NCBI RefSeq assembly: GCF_040954835.1
Contig: NC_090714.1
Location: 3,088,501 to 3,152,500, forward strand
Direction of reading: 5' to 3'
DNA from: Lepisosteus oculatus
Lineage: Eukaryota; Chordata; Actinopteri; Semionotiformes; Lepisosteidae
DNA length: 64,000 nucleotides
Part shown: piece by piece, positions 18,901-30,900 of the stretch
Position numbering within the stretch: the stretch's first letter is position 1
Layout of the letters: each line of letters begins with the position of its first letter
Notes under the pieces: model-generated
What the model saw: the letters and a program-made list of their open reading frames with translations, nothing else
Databases searched by the model: none
What the model was told of the DNA's origin: nothing
Made by a program: the position numbers and the translations under genes

Positions 18901-21900
18901 CTGTATCTACCCCAGTCATGATGTATAAATCTACTAGATGAAAGTATAAAACACAATGTGGTCCCTGAACTACTTCTTCATCATCGGCATAGACTTGATC
19001 AGTGCACCTAACAGAGAACTACAGTAGAGAGGAAGAAGTGAGCACAGACCAGCACTGTTCTGGTTCGTACCTGTGCGAGTACTCTCTCCTGCAGCGACAT
19101 GTCCTGGGGAGAAATGGCTCCACGCTTCAGTGGTGCTTCACTCTGGAAGGTCCTGATGAACTCCTTGGTGTCCTGTAAACGCATCGCACTGTCAGGATGC
19201 CTTTGTGTGCTTGTGTGGGGTATGTTGGGCCTGTGATGGGTTGGGGTGCCATCCAGATCAGTAACCCTTAGCCACAGGAATCACCAAGTTTCTGACAATA
19301 AGTGGATTATTGTAAGCAATTTCTCGCTTAGTGCTGCGGATGGGCTTAGGAGAAAGTAGTGGTGTGGGAATCGGGCAATTAAATCTAATTTCCCAGGAGC
19401 ACTACTTCTGGCATAGGAGTAAGGTGTCATGTCCTGATTGGGGTATTGGTAATGGAATTACTCATAGTCGTACCTCAGAATGTGATTAAAAATTATTTTT
19501 TTACAGAAAGGAATTCATTTTAAAATCACAGTTAAAGCAGAAATCATCCACACTCTCACTGTCTGAGAGGTCGCTCAGAGGCTGCTATTATGATTAAAAA
19601 AAAAACATGCAAGGGCCGCGCTGTTGTGAGAGTGAGAAGGCTTAAGCTCGGGGGTGTCGGGCTCTGACCTGGACGGTCTGCCGCAGGTGCTTGACTTTCT
19701 CTGTCTGCAGCAATCTGCGCGTCAGGAAGCCCTTGGCCACAGCGGTCAGCCTACACAGCCACTTGTGCAGCTCAGGAGGGACAGACTGGAAGACACCAGC
19801 ATATAGAAACAACATCTCATCCACGTACTCTATGAGGCCCAAACCCGCTGACATGCAAAGTTAGCCCCAGACTCACAGGTACAACGTAAATGTCACATCT
19901 ACAGTCGCATCGTCTCATCAGCACATGCACATTTTATTTCTTAATCCCTTCACTATCAGATTACAATGCCAAATACAGTTGAAATGTCCCATTAAAAAAA
20001 AACATTCTATACCATTGGTATAAAATTCAGATCCTTCCAAATTAAGATCTGCATCAGTTTAATATATATTGCTACTTTGGTGTCCCCTCTGTATTGTGCT
20101 TGAATTTCTTACTTGGTATCTCTGGGAGATTTGCTTGTTTTTATGTGGCAAGTATTGTATGAACTAACAGCTCAACGGCACACACGCTGTGAGCCCATCC
20201 TACAACTCCCAGAACAGAACAGCTATACCAAAGATTAGCACCTACAACTGAGCTATTAATTCAGGGAATTTCCGCAATGTCACCAGGGACACTTTCCTTC
20301 CACTGGTGAGAGGGCAGAGACCCAGATTCGAACCTCGGACCTAATGAGACCAGCGCTCCTGAAGTAAGAGTAGAAGTGTGAAGTAGAACGTCTCTCACCT
20401 GTGCCATCCTGCCCCTTAGTTTAGTGCCCCCGCGGTGCGAGGCCCAAAAGTAGAAGGGAGGCTGTTCTGTAGGCTGGACGGCGCGAGAGCTGAGCTGCGC
20501 AGGGAACCCTAAACAGAGAGGTGACAAAAGGGCAAGCAGCTTCATGAGAAATCATTAACTTGGACTGTTAACTGTATTCTGTTCGTTACTTAAAAGCGTA
20601 ACATAATTAATCAGACTGCTATCATTTAGTTTCTGCACACTGATGGCAATAACTCATCCTTTGTCTGCTGTTGACAGAGAATTCAGAAGAGAAAAACTGC
20701 AGACTCCTTCAGCTGACATCTCCCTAAGCAAAGGCTGACAAACCAAGTAGTATGTTTCCATACCAATGATGGCACTGCTATGATGAACAGGCCAGCAAAG
20801 AGTTAAGGTTTAGTGCTTGCAAAATATCCGGAAAACTAGTGCCACCTTCATTCATCATTCAAGAAGCAATGTGTGCTGTACCCATTCTGTGTGCGGTGTG
20901 AACAGAGGACTTCTCTCCCTGGACCAGAGTGGTGCTCGCAGGACAGCTCTCGCTGATGCCCTGCCACTCGTCTCCCTCGTCCCCTGCCTGGGCCAGATCA
21001 GACCCCTGCTCCCTCAGGCACCTCTCCTGCTCCTCCAGCTCCTGCACACACAGACACACTGTCACCGGGGGCCGCGCTCCCTGGAGCCAAGAGGACATCC
21101 AGAAAGGAGCTAACCGGAGCCGGCTCAGCGTGCTCGTTCGTCTGCAAAACCCGGCAAAGGCCTGCGCCACGCACAGAGGTTCATTTGTGCTTCATTTAAA
21201 GACCTTTCTGAAATCACTGAAATTTGAAATATAGGTTTTCAATGTTTTCAGGATGGTTTAAAATGCGATTTGTGGCTGATAATTCAAAATTCTGTCATTC
21301 CTGGATTGGTGACCATTTAGCATTCCATCATAAGCTGCGTGTGGTCATGCGCTGTCCTTACAGCTCTCTGTGGGAGCCGGAGGAATTCAAAGGTGGCAAA
21401 GGTTTCACTGCACTCACTCCCAAGCGTGTATGGGGTCAGTGCACATGCGCATGAATGTCCGATCAGCCAGTGCTCCGGGAATCACAGGTACTCTCTCGTG
21501 TACGTGCGCGTGTGCGTGTGGCGCAGTGAGCTGCCCGACCTGACGGAGGCGCTCCTGTTCCCTTTCTTGCTCGGCGATCAGCAGTGACAGCTGCAGGGCG
21601 TGTTCCTTCTCCAGCTTGCGCCTCATCTCCTCCAGAGCCAGGACCTGCCGCTTCACCAGCTCCTCCCCTGCAAAGCAGTGTCAGCCACACGTCAGTATAG
21701 AAGCAGGTAGCTCTCTCACGACCCCAAAGTCATCTCACACGGAAACTAGAACAGCCACCAAGAAAACAGACTAGACAGATCAAAATACTGTAGACACAGC
21801 ACTGTATCGATGCAAAACACATCAGCACTACTACTTTCAGCACTCCCATGAACTACATGAACTAATGCACACACAACACCGTTAATTAAAGCCTCTTGTA

Positions 21901-24900
21901 AATATTGCCGATAAAGCACTGTCATCAAAGACACTGAAACACTTCTAGGTATTGTGCATAAGGTTTATATCAAATCAAACCTGAATCTTATTCCCTTCAT
22001 TCCTTTCCCTGCAGTTTAACTCCAACAGAAAGTATGGCACTCAGCCACACCTCAGGCGTCGCTCAAGCCTGTTACGAAGCGAACACTGCTGTGTACCCTC
22101 AAAGCAAGTGACACAACAGAGTCATTAAAGGGAATTAGAAATGTCTATGACTGAGCTCCACGCAGAATCATACACCCCTAAGAGATGAGTGACGGTCAGA
22201 GCAGAACACCCACTGACTGTGAAACAATCCGCATATATAAAAGAAACAGATCTATACATGCTGAATTTACTTTTACAAGGATACATAGACTTTATCAGCA
22301 TACCACGGAGAAATGGCGAAAGGTTACAGCCACAGAGTCTCTCCCCTAAGACAGCAGTGTTATTAACCCAGGTCCACTCACCCACACTGCTGCCCGGTGA
22401 CTCAGGCTGACTGCCCTGCTCCTCCCCCGGCCTGGCTGGCTGGCTGGGAGTCAGCCGGCCCTCCCTGGACCCCCGAGTGCCCTCCAGCTCCAGCCTCCTC
22501 CTCACGGATCCCGCTTCGGGCGACGGGCTGCCGACGCAGGGGCGCAGCAGAACAGGCGAGGGGCTCTCCACGTCGTAAGACTGGTTGAGGGGGGCAGGTG
22601 AGCGCCGACGGGACCCCCGGCAGGGCAGACCGCCCAGAAACCCGGGAACCCTCTCCCGGGACGCTCGGAGACCGGCAGGCGAGAGGTGGCTGTCCATGGT
22701 CTGGGAGCGTCTGCGGAAGACTGGGGCCTCCCTGTCCTGGGCTTCCAGGGGCGGGACAGGACTGCTGTGTCTCTTATCGAGGGTGGAGGGCTCTCCCGGA
22801 CCCGGGTCCCCAGGGAACACCCTTGGCGGCGAGGTCTCCTCTCCCCGTGCGGCCTGCCGGTCCAGGCAGGGGCTGAGCTCACAGGCGCTGAGCGGGCGCG
22901 TGATGACGATGTGTCCGGCAGACAGGGGCCGTGGGCGACGCCGGTGCACCCTGGGGCTCAGGCTGGGCTCGGGGCTGGGGAGGCGGGCGTAGGAGCCCGT
23001 CAGGCTGCGGGGCAGCAAGGACAGCGAGTCGGGGCCGTCGGAGTCGGAGCCCGACGGCGGCGGGGGGGGGTTGGGGCTGCAGCCGCCACTGCGGCCAGGC
23101 CCGTGGGTGGGCTCCCCTCCTGACCCCCCACTCACGCTCCCATCCCCACTCTCATTCTCCTTGTCCGACAGACTCTCGCCCAGGCACGGAGCTGCCCTGT
23201 GATTGCTGCGGAAACCGCGCTGGCTCTGCTCCCTCTCCAGGTACTCCCTCGATTTCCTCAACAGGCTCTGCAGGTTCAGCGAGCAGCTCCTGTCCTCTGC
23301 CTCCTCCCCCTTTGGCCAAAGTGAGGCACCGCTGTGCTGCAGGGGATGATGCTCTCTGGTCCTCAGGGGCGCAGCATCCCCAGCAGACACTTTCCCCTTT
23401 GGCAATCCGTTCAGGTCGGGCAGCAGGGCAAAGCCGTTCTTGGCCTCCGGTTTGAGGGAGCAGCCGCTGGAGACAGAGTCGCCCTCTTTTGGCACCTTGC
23501 GGACCTGCAGAGACACACAGAGCGTCACGCACCACAGCCCCCCTGACATCTCACTGCTCCATCTACAGTGACCGAAAACCTCTACAACTAGCTTTCACTT
23601 TATGAAGTTATCGATTTAGATTTAGGGCAATGCATTTCAATGGTGTCATGCTGAATCCCTCAAGGACATAGAGACAGGAGACAGGAATGAAAAGATTCAC
23701 AAAGGGTCAAATTGTACTTATACAAAAAATTCACAAGATTTTAAACAGACTCCCTTGTGATGATCTATGTCACAGAATCTGGAAGACAAAATTAATAATG
23801 ATGATCCATAAAACAAATGTGGAATTAGTGGTCACTAATATAGTTGCACCTGTATTTCATATGTAGTTGCAATCTTGCTCACTGACACAAATCATGTAGG
23901 AATCCTTAACACATTCAGTTTCTATTTACTGTAATATCTTCCAGAGTAATCTCGGAGAGGATTTATTAGAATTGGGAGATAAACAAAGTCATTCTGTTAC
24001 AGTGGAATCTTGTTTATCCTGTTTTCTGAATGGATCAATAATGATAAACCTGAAGAACTACATTACACAAGTGTTCCAAAGACAAAAACATTACTGATAA
24101 ATATGCCTTCATCAGTTTAAATGTTTTTTTTTCCCAGGAACATTTCAGATTTAAAAAGCAAAAGCACTTAAAATTGTCACATACTGTATGGTCCAATACT
24201 CATCCATCTTCAGGGTTTTGTTAAGTAGTCCACTGACTAAACTGTTTTAAGACTTACATGATGACACTTCTTAGGCAAGTTTTAAAAAGAAATCTAATTT
24301 GCAGAAGATGTACTGTAGGAATGGTACTATCATTACATCTACAAAAGGATCATTTTTGTAACCACATGAAATGCTAAACAGAGTCATTGATTACTCAAAT
24401 TCATCACCAGTTTATATAACACCCTACAATTTCTAAAGCCACAGCAATGCCAAACAGAAAAAGCAGTAGTGGCACATTCCTAAAGAGGATTAATATACAT
24501 ATCCACCCTAGACTACTTCGAAGCTTACACATTAATTAAGATTATCTATCCTTAAGCGTAAAAAGAATGAAAAACTATGCACCTGTAAACAGATTGCGTC
24601 ATAGCTATTGACCTAGGGCTCCAAAAGGCAGTGTGTAAAGCCAGTTTGAGTCAGTCTGAAGGGGTTGTGTCTGTAATAGTCAGCAGGCTGTTCCGATGCT
24701 TGAGATCAATGCTTCTCCAGCCGTCTCCAAGCAGAAAATGTCAACAGAGACTCGAGTCCCGCTCCCAGCTGGGGAGATGGGTTGGGTTAGTGGTAAACAA
24801 CAAGCTTCCTGAAGCTTTAACTCTTTCGCCAGCACAAGAAACACAATGACAAACAAGGCTGACGGTTACCAATTCACATTGCACAACCTGTGACAAAAAA

Positions 24901-27900
24901 AATAATAAAATCACACAGGCTTCACAATTCCCCGTGGACAGATGAGCATTGGTATACAAGTCCCTCCGGATGAGTATCAGGCAGCTGGTGTGTTCATTTT
25001 ATGGCAGATGGGCGAGCTTACACTTATCTTAGAGGAATATAATGTCAGAGGCTAGGACAGCACTTCACTACTTTCAACGGATTTCAAATGTCAGCAGGTT
25101 AGGGGAAGGGATTAATGATTGTTCAGTCCAGGATATAAAATCCCATGGTTCACAGTCACCAGATCGACGCGCTTCCCCTGATCGCCCGCGCCGCGCCCCG
25201 TCTGGTGTCGCTCACCTGCGCGCTGTCCAGGATCTCCTGCACGCGGGACAGCAGGGAGCTCCTGCGCAGCCTCAGCCGCTGCTCCTCCAGCGCCGCGGCC
25301 CGCTGCCTGTACTGCGTCATCTCCTGCCGCCGCTCCGGGCTCAGCTGGAACACAGGTGGGGGTGGGGGGATCAGGGAGCAGTCCGTGGCAGCGCCTCTCT
25401 GCCCGAATCCCGCCCTGCCGTTCAGAAATCCCACCTTCACGTGCTTCACCCATGTGTGCTGGTAATATGACCAGCAAACACGGTGGAGCTGGCAGACTTG
25501 CTGATGGGCAATGGCTTCAACCAATAGAGCTGTCATTTTGACCGTGCTTATGGAGGTCAACATCACGGCCTTTCTTACGGTTTGTAAGAACGTTGCAGAT
25601 ACTGCAGCAGACCCACAGCTCTAGATTAATCTTCTATTTAAGACAAGCTCGATGTCACTTGAATAAGGAATTAACACGTGCCTCAAGGACAAAGCACCCA
25701 ACGTAACGGTGAATGATACTGTAAATAACACTCTGGGATCCTGTTTGTCAGCACCCTCTAGCAATTTATGCGCCCAAGATAATAAGCACTTTCTCTTTTC
25801 TGTTCATTTCCAGCTCAGAACCTGTTTAAGACAAACTAAGGAAACATCCAGGCAAAAGTACTACGGATCAAGTCAAATTAAATTGTTTCAGCAGTGACGT
25901 ACAGTACAGAAGATAAATAGTTATTTATCACTACATACACATTTTTCCTTCTATTTATTCCAAACACTCCAAAACTCAACTCATTCAAGACACAGTGGAT
26001 CACATGTACAGTATATGTACACGTGCTGCACTGTACTAATCTTGTTTGGATCTCACAGTATAAACCATATTTAATAGATCAATTTTTCTCATTCAGCTTA
26101 CCAGCTTTAGTTTGCTTTAAACTGGTCCAAATAACATTTGTTCAGCTGCACACTCAATGAAGACTATTATACTGTTAAATATGTCCCAGAAAAAGAAAGG
26201 ATCCAGGAAAACATTAATAAGAGAACAAACAAGTAATAAGATAGGGTATTCTTATAACATGTTACACTATATCAAACAATCCCTTGGATTTTCAACTTAA
26301 CCATGATCTACACGTACACAGTAAAATCCATCAGTTTGGAATTGGATTGAACAGCTAAAAAGACACTTTCGGACTATGTGCCACAGCTCAGGTTGAAAAG
26401 GGAAGAGCTGGGGCTGTGATTCTGAGAACTGTGCTGTGACAGACCTGAGGAAAGAGGAACTCTGCTTTATAGCTCTGCAACTTTCAGAAGTATATGGCAA
26501 ATTAAATTAGCCTGCAATGTAAGGGAGCTGAATGCGATGACCACAAGCATGAGTTCTTCTAGTCACGTATTTGTGTCATTCTGTTGCTTGGTTGAGATTT
26601 TCCTGAATAAAAATCTCAGTGTTGTATCCTCATATTTCCTGCCACATCATTTTATCCTAAAAATTACATTTCTGAGCATCGCACGAAAGAAGCAAATTGA
26701 CACAAACCGAGTATAAACTGTGGAGTGGGAACAATTTCTCACAGGTGTCCTCTAAAATCCACTGTGTGATTCTTTTTATTTACACCCTTGTTATGAAAAT
26801 CACAATGTAAAATCAAAAAGAGAACCTCCATAACATCATCATAAACTACTCATTAATAGGTCATGCTTTTTTTCCCTTTCTATAAAAAAGCTAGGTAAAT
26901 AATCAAGTCAAATGATCTCTTTGTCATATATAGCTACCCTAGGTCATTTGTTTCACCTGACCTTCTTTACAGTCTAACATTGCCAGACAAAGATAACAGT
27001 ATTTATACAAACACAGACACTCGATCAAATGCCTTAAGGAAGTACTGCATTCAGTATTGTAAACTGTATTAAACTGGACATCAAAGGCCATATAAATTAG
27101 ATATTCAGCCTAGCATTTAGAAGGTTACACGTTTTCTTAAATTAATTCCTTGATTGTTACAGATGCAGCTCAGTTTGTTCATTTCCATTCTAGTTAATTT
27201 ACAGTGAATAACTTGACACTATCCTCAGCTCCCTCCTAGCTCCATTCTTCTCTATGAAGAAGAACTCATGATAAGCAGTAAAATGGGTCTGACTTGGAGG
27301 TATAGATGAACACACACCCCTTTCCAATGCCCATAGTCCACATCATTGGATAACATTGGAATGTAAGTATTTAAATGTTAGATAATTCTAGACACTATAA
27401 TTACATAATTCCAAAAGAAACATACATTTTTATTCAACATCTGATCCCAAGAGTATTGTGTTCAACTGACCAATAAAGCCATAATATGTAGGTTAGATCT
27501 ACAGACAGAAAGGATATACTGACCTGATTCTAAACTTGATAACCATGTACAGTATATGCAGTAGATGTATTTAAGCTTAATTGCACCAAACGACTTTACT
27601 CCTCCAATAACTTATAAAAGAAAATGAATTTCTTTTAATTCACAGTTAAATAGACATGTACACCATATTCTAAAGCACTATATCACTGAGGGTTTAAGAG
27701 CAGAATCACACTATTCAGCTTGTCGTGATTCTCTTAGAAATGTTTTCTCTTTCGCAAAAAACACACATTGATCAAAAAGATCTACAATGTACAGGATAAC
27801 AGATGTCAAACTAGGTGTCTATAGCTTGATGTACAAGAATATTGTTTTACAAACTTAAGTATTATATTGCAAATACAGCACTCTGAAATCTTCCAGAAAT

Positions 27901-30900
27901 GTGGTTTGTGTATCCTGTCCCACGGTATAAGCAATCCTTCTAACAGTGTAAATTACCTCCTGTACTCTTCCCGCTTCCAGAAAGCAAATCACAGTTTAAT
28001 CTGAGCCAGCGTCCTGTAATTCTTCCGTTCCTTTTGGATGCTGACGCCGGTGACAGAAATGAGCCCTCCCGTCTCCGAGTGCAAATGTTTAAGCACATGG
28101 AGCATACACTATTACTACTACTGTAAACAGAAACCACCCCCGGCGTATTCCCCTTGGTTACCATGCACATTGAAATTCAAACACAGTCGCAGGCCACACG
28201 CTGATGTGACCAGAGACTGCAGCCAGATCATTCCAGCTACAATTACTCAGTGACATCAACAATAACAAAGAAAAAAAAACACCGCTTGACTGAGCGGCCC
28301 TGCTCCTTAGACCACATTGTAGCAATACTCTACTGACGTTTTACAACAGCCAGTCATCCGCTATAGAACCTAAAAGCAATCTGGAATGGGCAGCTCTGTC
28401 TAATCAAATAAAACAGCAAGGACACCTCACAGACATTTGTTCAGAAGATGCGTTATGCTTTATTGATAAAAATCCCTGCTAGAAATAAACACAAACTGAA
28501 AAGCTGAAGGCCAAGATACATTAAGGAGCATTTTCAGGACATTAGCAGCAGTTTTCCAGCTGGCCATCACACCTTACATCACTTTCTGTCTAGGTTTCTT
28601 CAATATACTACATCCTTCAGCAAAATATATTGTTCAGTCTAAATATTTTTTAAAGCTTTGATTGGCTGCATCGCAGATTGGAGCAACCAGCTGTAGACGT
28701 AGACGAGATTTAGTCTGGATTTATGTAATGTACTGGGCACGCTGGTCCCCCAGGCAGGTGCCGTACGCCAATGATGGATGAAGTGGGTCCCCTCTTATGT
28801 GCAAAAAAGCTTGGGATCCTTAAGGGGGAAAAGAGTCTGACATAAGCAAGGAATGATTACGATGGTGACTAGGCTAGCGTCTCTGCATTCTACTGATCCC
28901 AACTGTGTGGAACAAACCACCAAGCACTGCGGTCGAAGCGGATCCCTAAGAGAACAGGCTGGATGTGTTTCTGGAACCATCAGCAACCCAGTAAATAAGA
29001 CAGATGTCTTTATATGTGACATTTTGCTTTCCCTACCAGAGGTGACAGTACTGGCATTCCATGGAACTGGATGATGGAGAGCTCCCCCTGCTGGTGGGTG
29101 GCCACGCCGTGGGTCTGCCCCTGCGCCTGCAGGTGTGCCAAGCTGCGTGTGCAGAAGTCCTCGTAGCTCTCCATCCCCGCGCAGGCAAACTGCAGAGAGG
29201 CAACACAGGGGACAGCCATGTTCATTCTCTCCTGACAGCACAGCAAAGCACAGCAAAGCAAGCACCAGGCTGTAGTGCTTCACATGTCTTTCACTGGACA
29301 AGAATGCCAAGCTGCAGAGGCCCAGGAACAAACATGACGCCCGCTGCAGAGCACCGGCATTCATTTTGCGTAACAAAAGTTGCAGGCAGCTTTATCAGAA
29401 CAAAAACTGCAACGGAGAAACAAAAAAGAAAACATTTTTAAAGTCACCTATCTACATATGACTATTTACCAAATGTAAGGGCACAAACTTGAAATTTCCT
29501 TTACCTAAGATTGTCTTTGTAGCCACGAACTTCTAAATAGACAAAATGCACACTGAAAGGGAGTCTGATTCGTTACCCAGTAACAAGCTCCTGACTTGAC
29601 TGTAACACAGCCCCTGAACAAGGCTGGACTCCCAGCAAACTCCTTTTCCCAGGGAGAATGAAGTCATCGCTCGTGGCAGTGTCTGCAGGGAACAGCCAAT
29701 GCGAACAGCAGCTTCACAAAGCAGCCCCACCTTCTCAACTGACCCCCCTTTCAAAGACACCAGGCGGTCATTTTCCCTTCAGTCAGAAGTGCAAGAGGAG
29801 GGGGTCCATCCACGGCCACCTCCGACGGGCCAACGAAGAAAACCTCGCTAAAACATTTAATACACCCGTTACCATTCTGCACACAACCATACAGACTAAT
29901 AATATGGCAACTTATCCAACCACCCATCTTCTAACTACTTCTTCCAAATTCCCAGCAAGCAACGGGCGCAAGTCAGGGTACGCGCTGGACAGGGCGGCAG
30001 GCCATCGCAGGACAGACAGTCACACCAGGACCCGCTGCGTCACAGAAGCCAGTTATCCTATCAGCACGTCTTTGGACAGCGGGAGGAAACCGGAGCTCCC
30101 AGGGGACACCCACATGGACATGGGGAGAACATGCAAACTCCACACAGACAGCGCCCCCGGGGCAGGAATTGAACCCAGGCCTCCGGAGCTGCGAGGCAGC
30201 AATGCTGACCACTATGTATGTCAAAAAATCTATATAATCGTCTGCATGAAGAGCAAGTGGTGCTAATACCTTCTCCAAGGTGAACTCAAATTTTTAAAAA
30301 AATCTTTAAAAAAAAAACATTTCGCGTGGTCCTCGTAGTCAGCCAGAGTCTGTAGACTTATTTGGTCATAAATGAGAGGGTATTTATCCTTCAAATGGGA
30401 AAAGTTTCCAATAACTGTTGTCATTCCCAAGGAGCTGTGATGAATTAGACAGGTAAAATCTGATTATACAGTAGGTATCTTTAAACTGATACATCTGTAA
30501 ACAGTTCACATGCCTCTAAGAACAGTACAGGTACAGTGCATACAGTACATATTTTAGCTTTTTTTTAAAAAAGAGTAGGGTAGAGCTTAAGGTGGTAAAT
30601 AATAGGTACTAACAGTAAAGTAGTCAAATTAACACTGATTTCCTCTGTCAAACGTTTTTCAAGCCTTTTGAATCAAATTAAATGTTCTACCTACCAATCT
30701 TTACCTCAGAAAAACCCAGCCAAGATAGGAAGGTAATGAGTAAAATACGATCACGGGCCAACTCTTCAGAGGAACAAGTATTTTCAAACCAAAGGCTGTA
30801 AGTAAATGAATGTACTCATTAAGAAAACGACTAATTATTATTGCAAAAAACTATTTATTAGGTACACAGATTATATTTGCCTGACCGTTGCAATTTCTCT

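Noticed and set aside
20859-20881. Extension of CCP110 coding exon 5 past its donor
   Set aside because: The frame is open but the next conserved exon (PPFYFWAS) joins only from 20882 with a GTACAG donor.
22125-22381. Continuation of the large CCP110 open frame past 22382
   Set aside because: A GTGAGT donor at 22381 and in-phase joining to the conserved coiled-coil exon at 21667 show that this part is intron.
22585-23455. Several long plus-strand open frames (up to 174 codons)
   Set aside because: Antisense shadows of the GC-rich central CCP110 exon; arginine/glycine-rich translations without domains.
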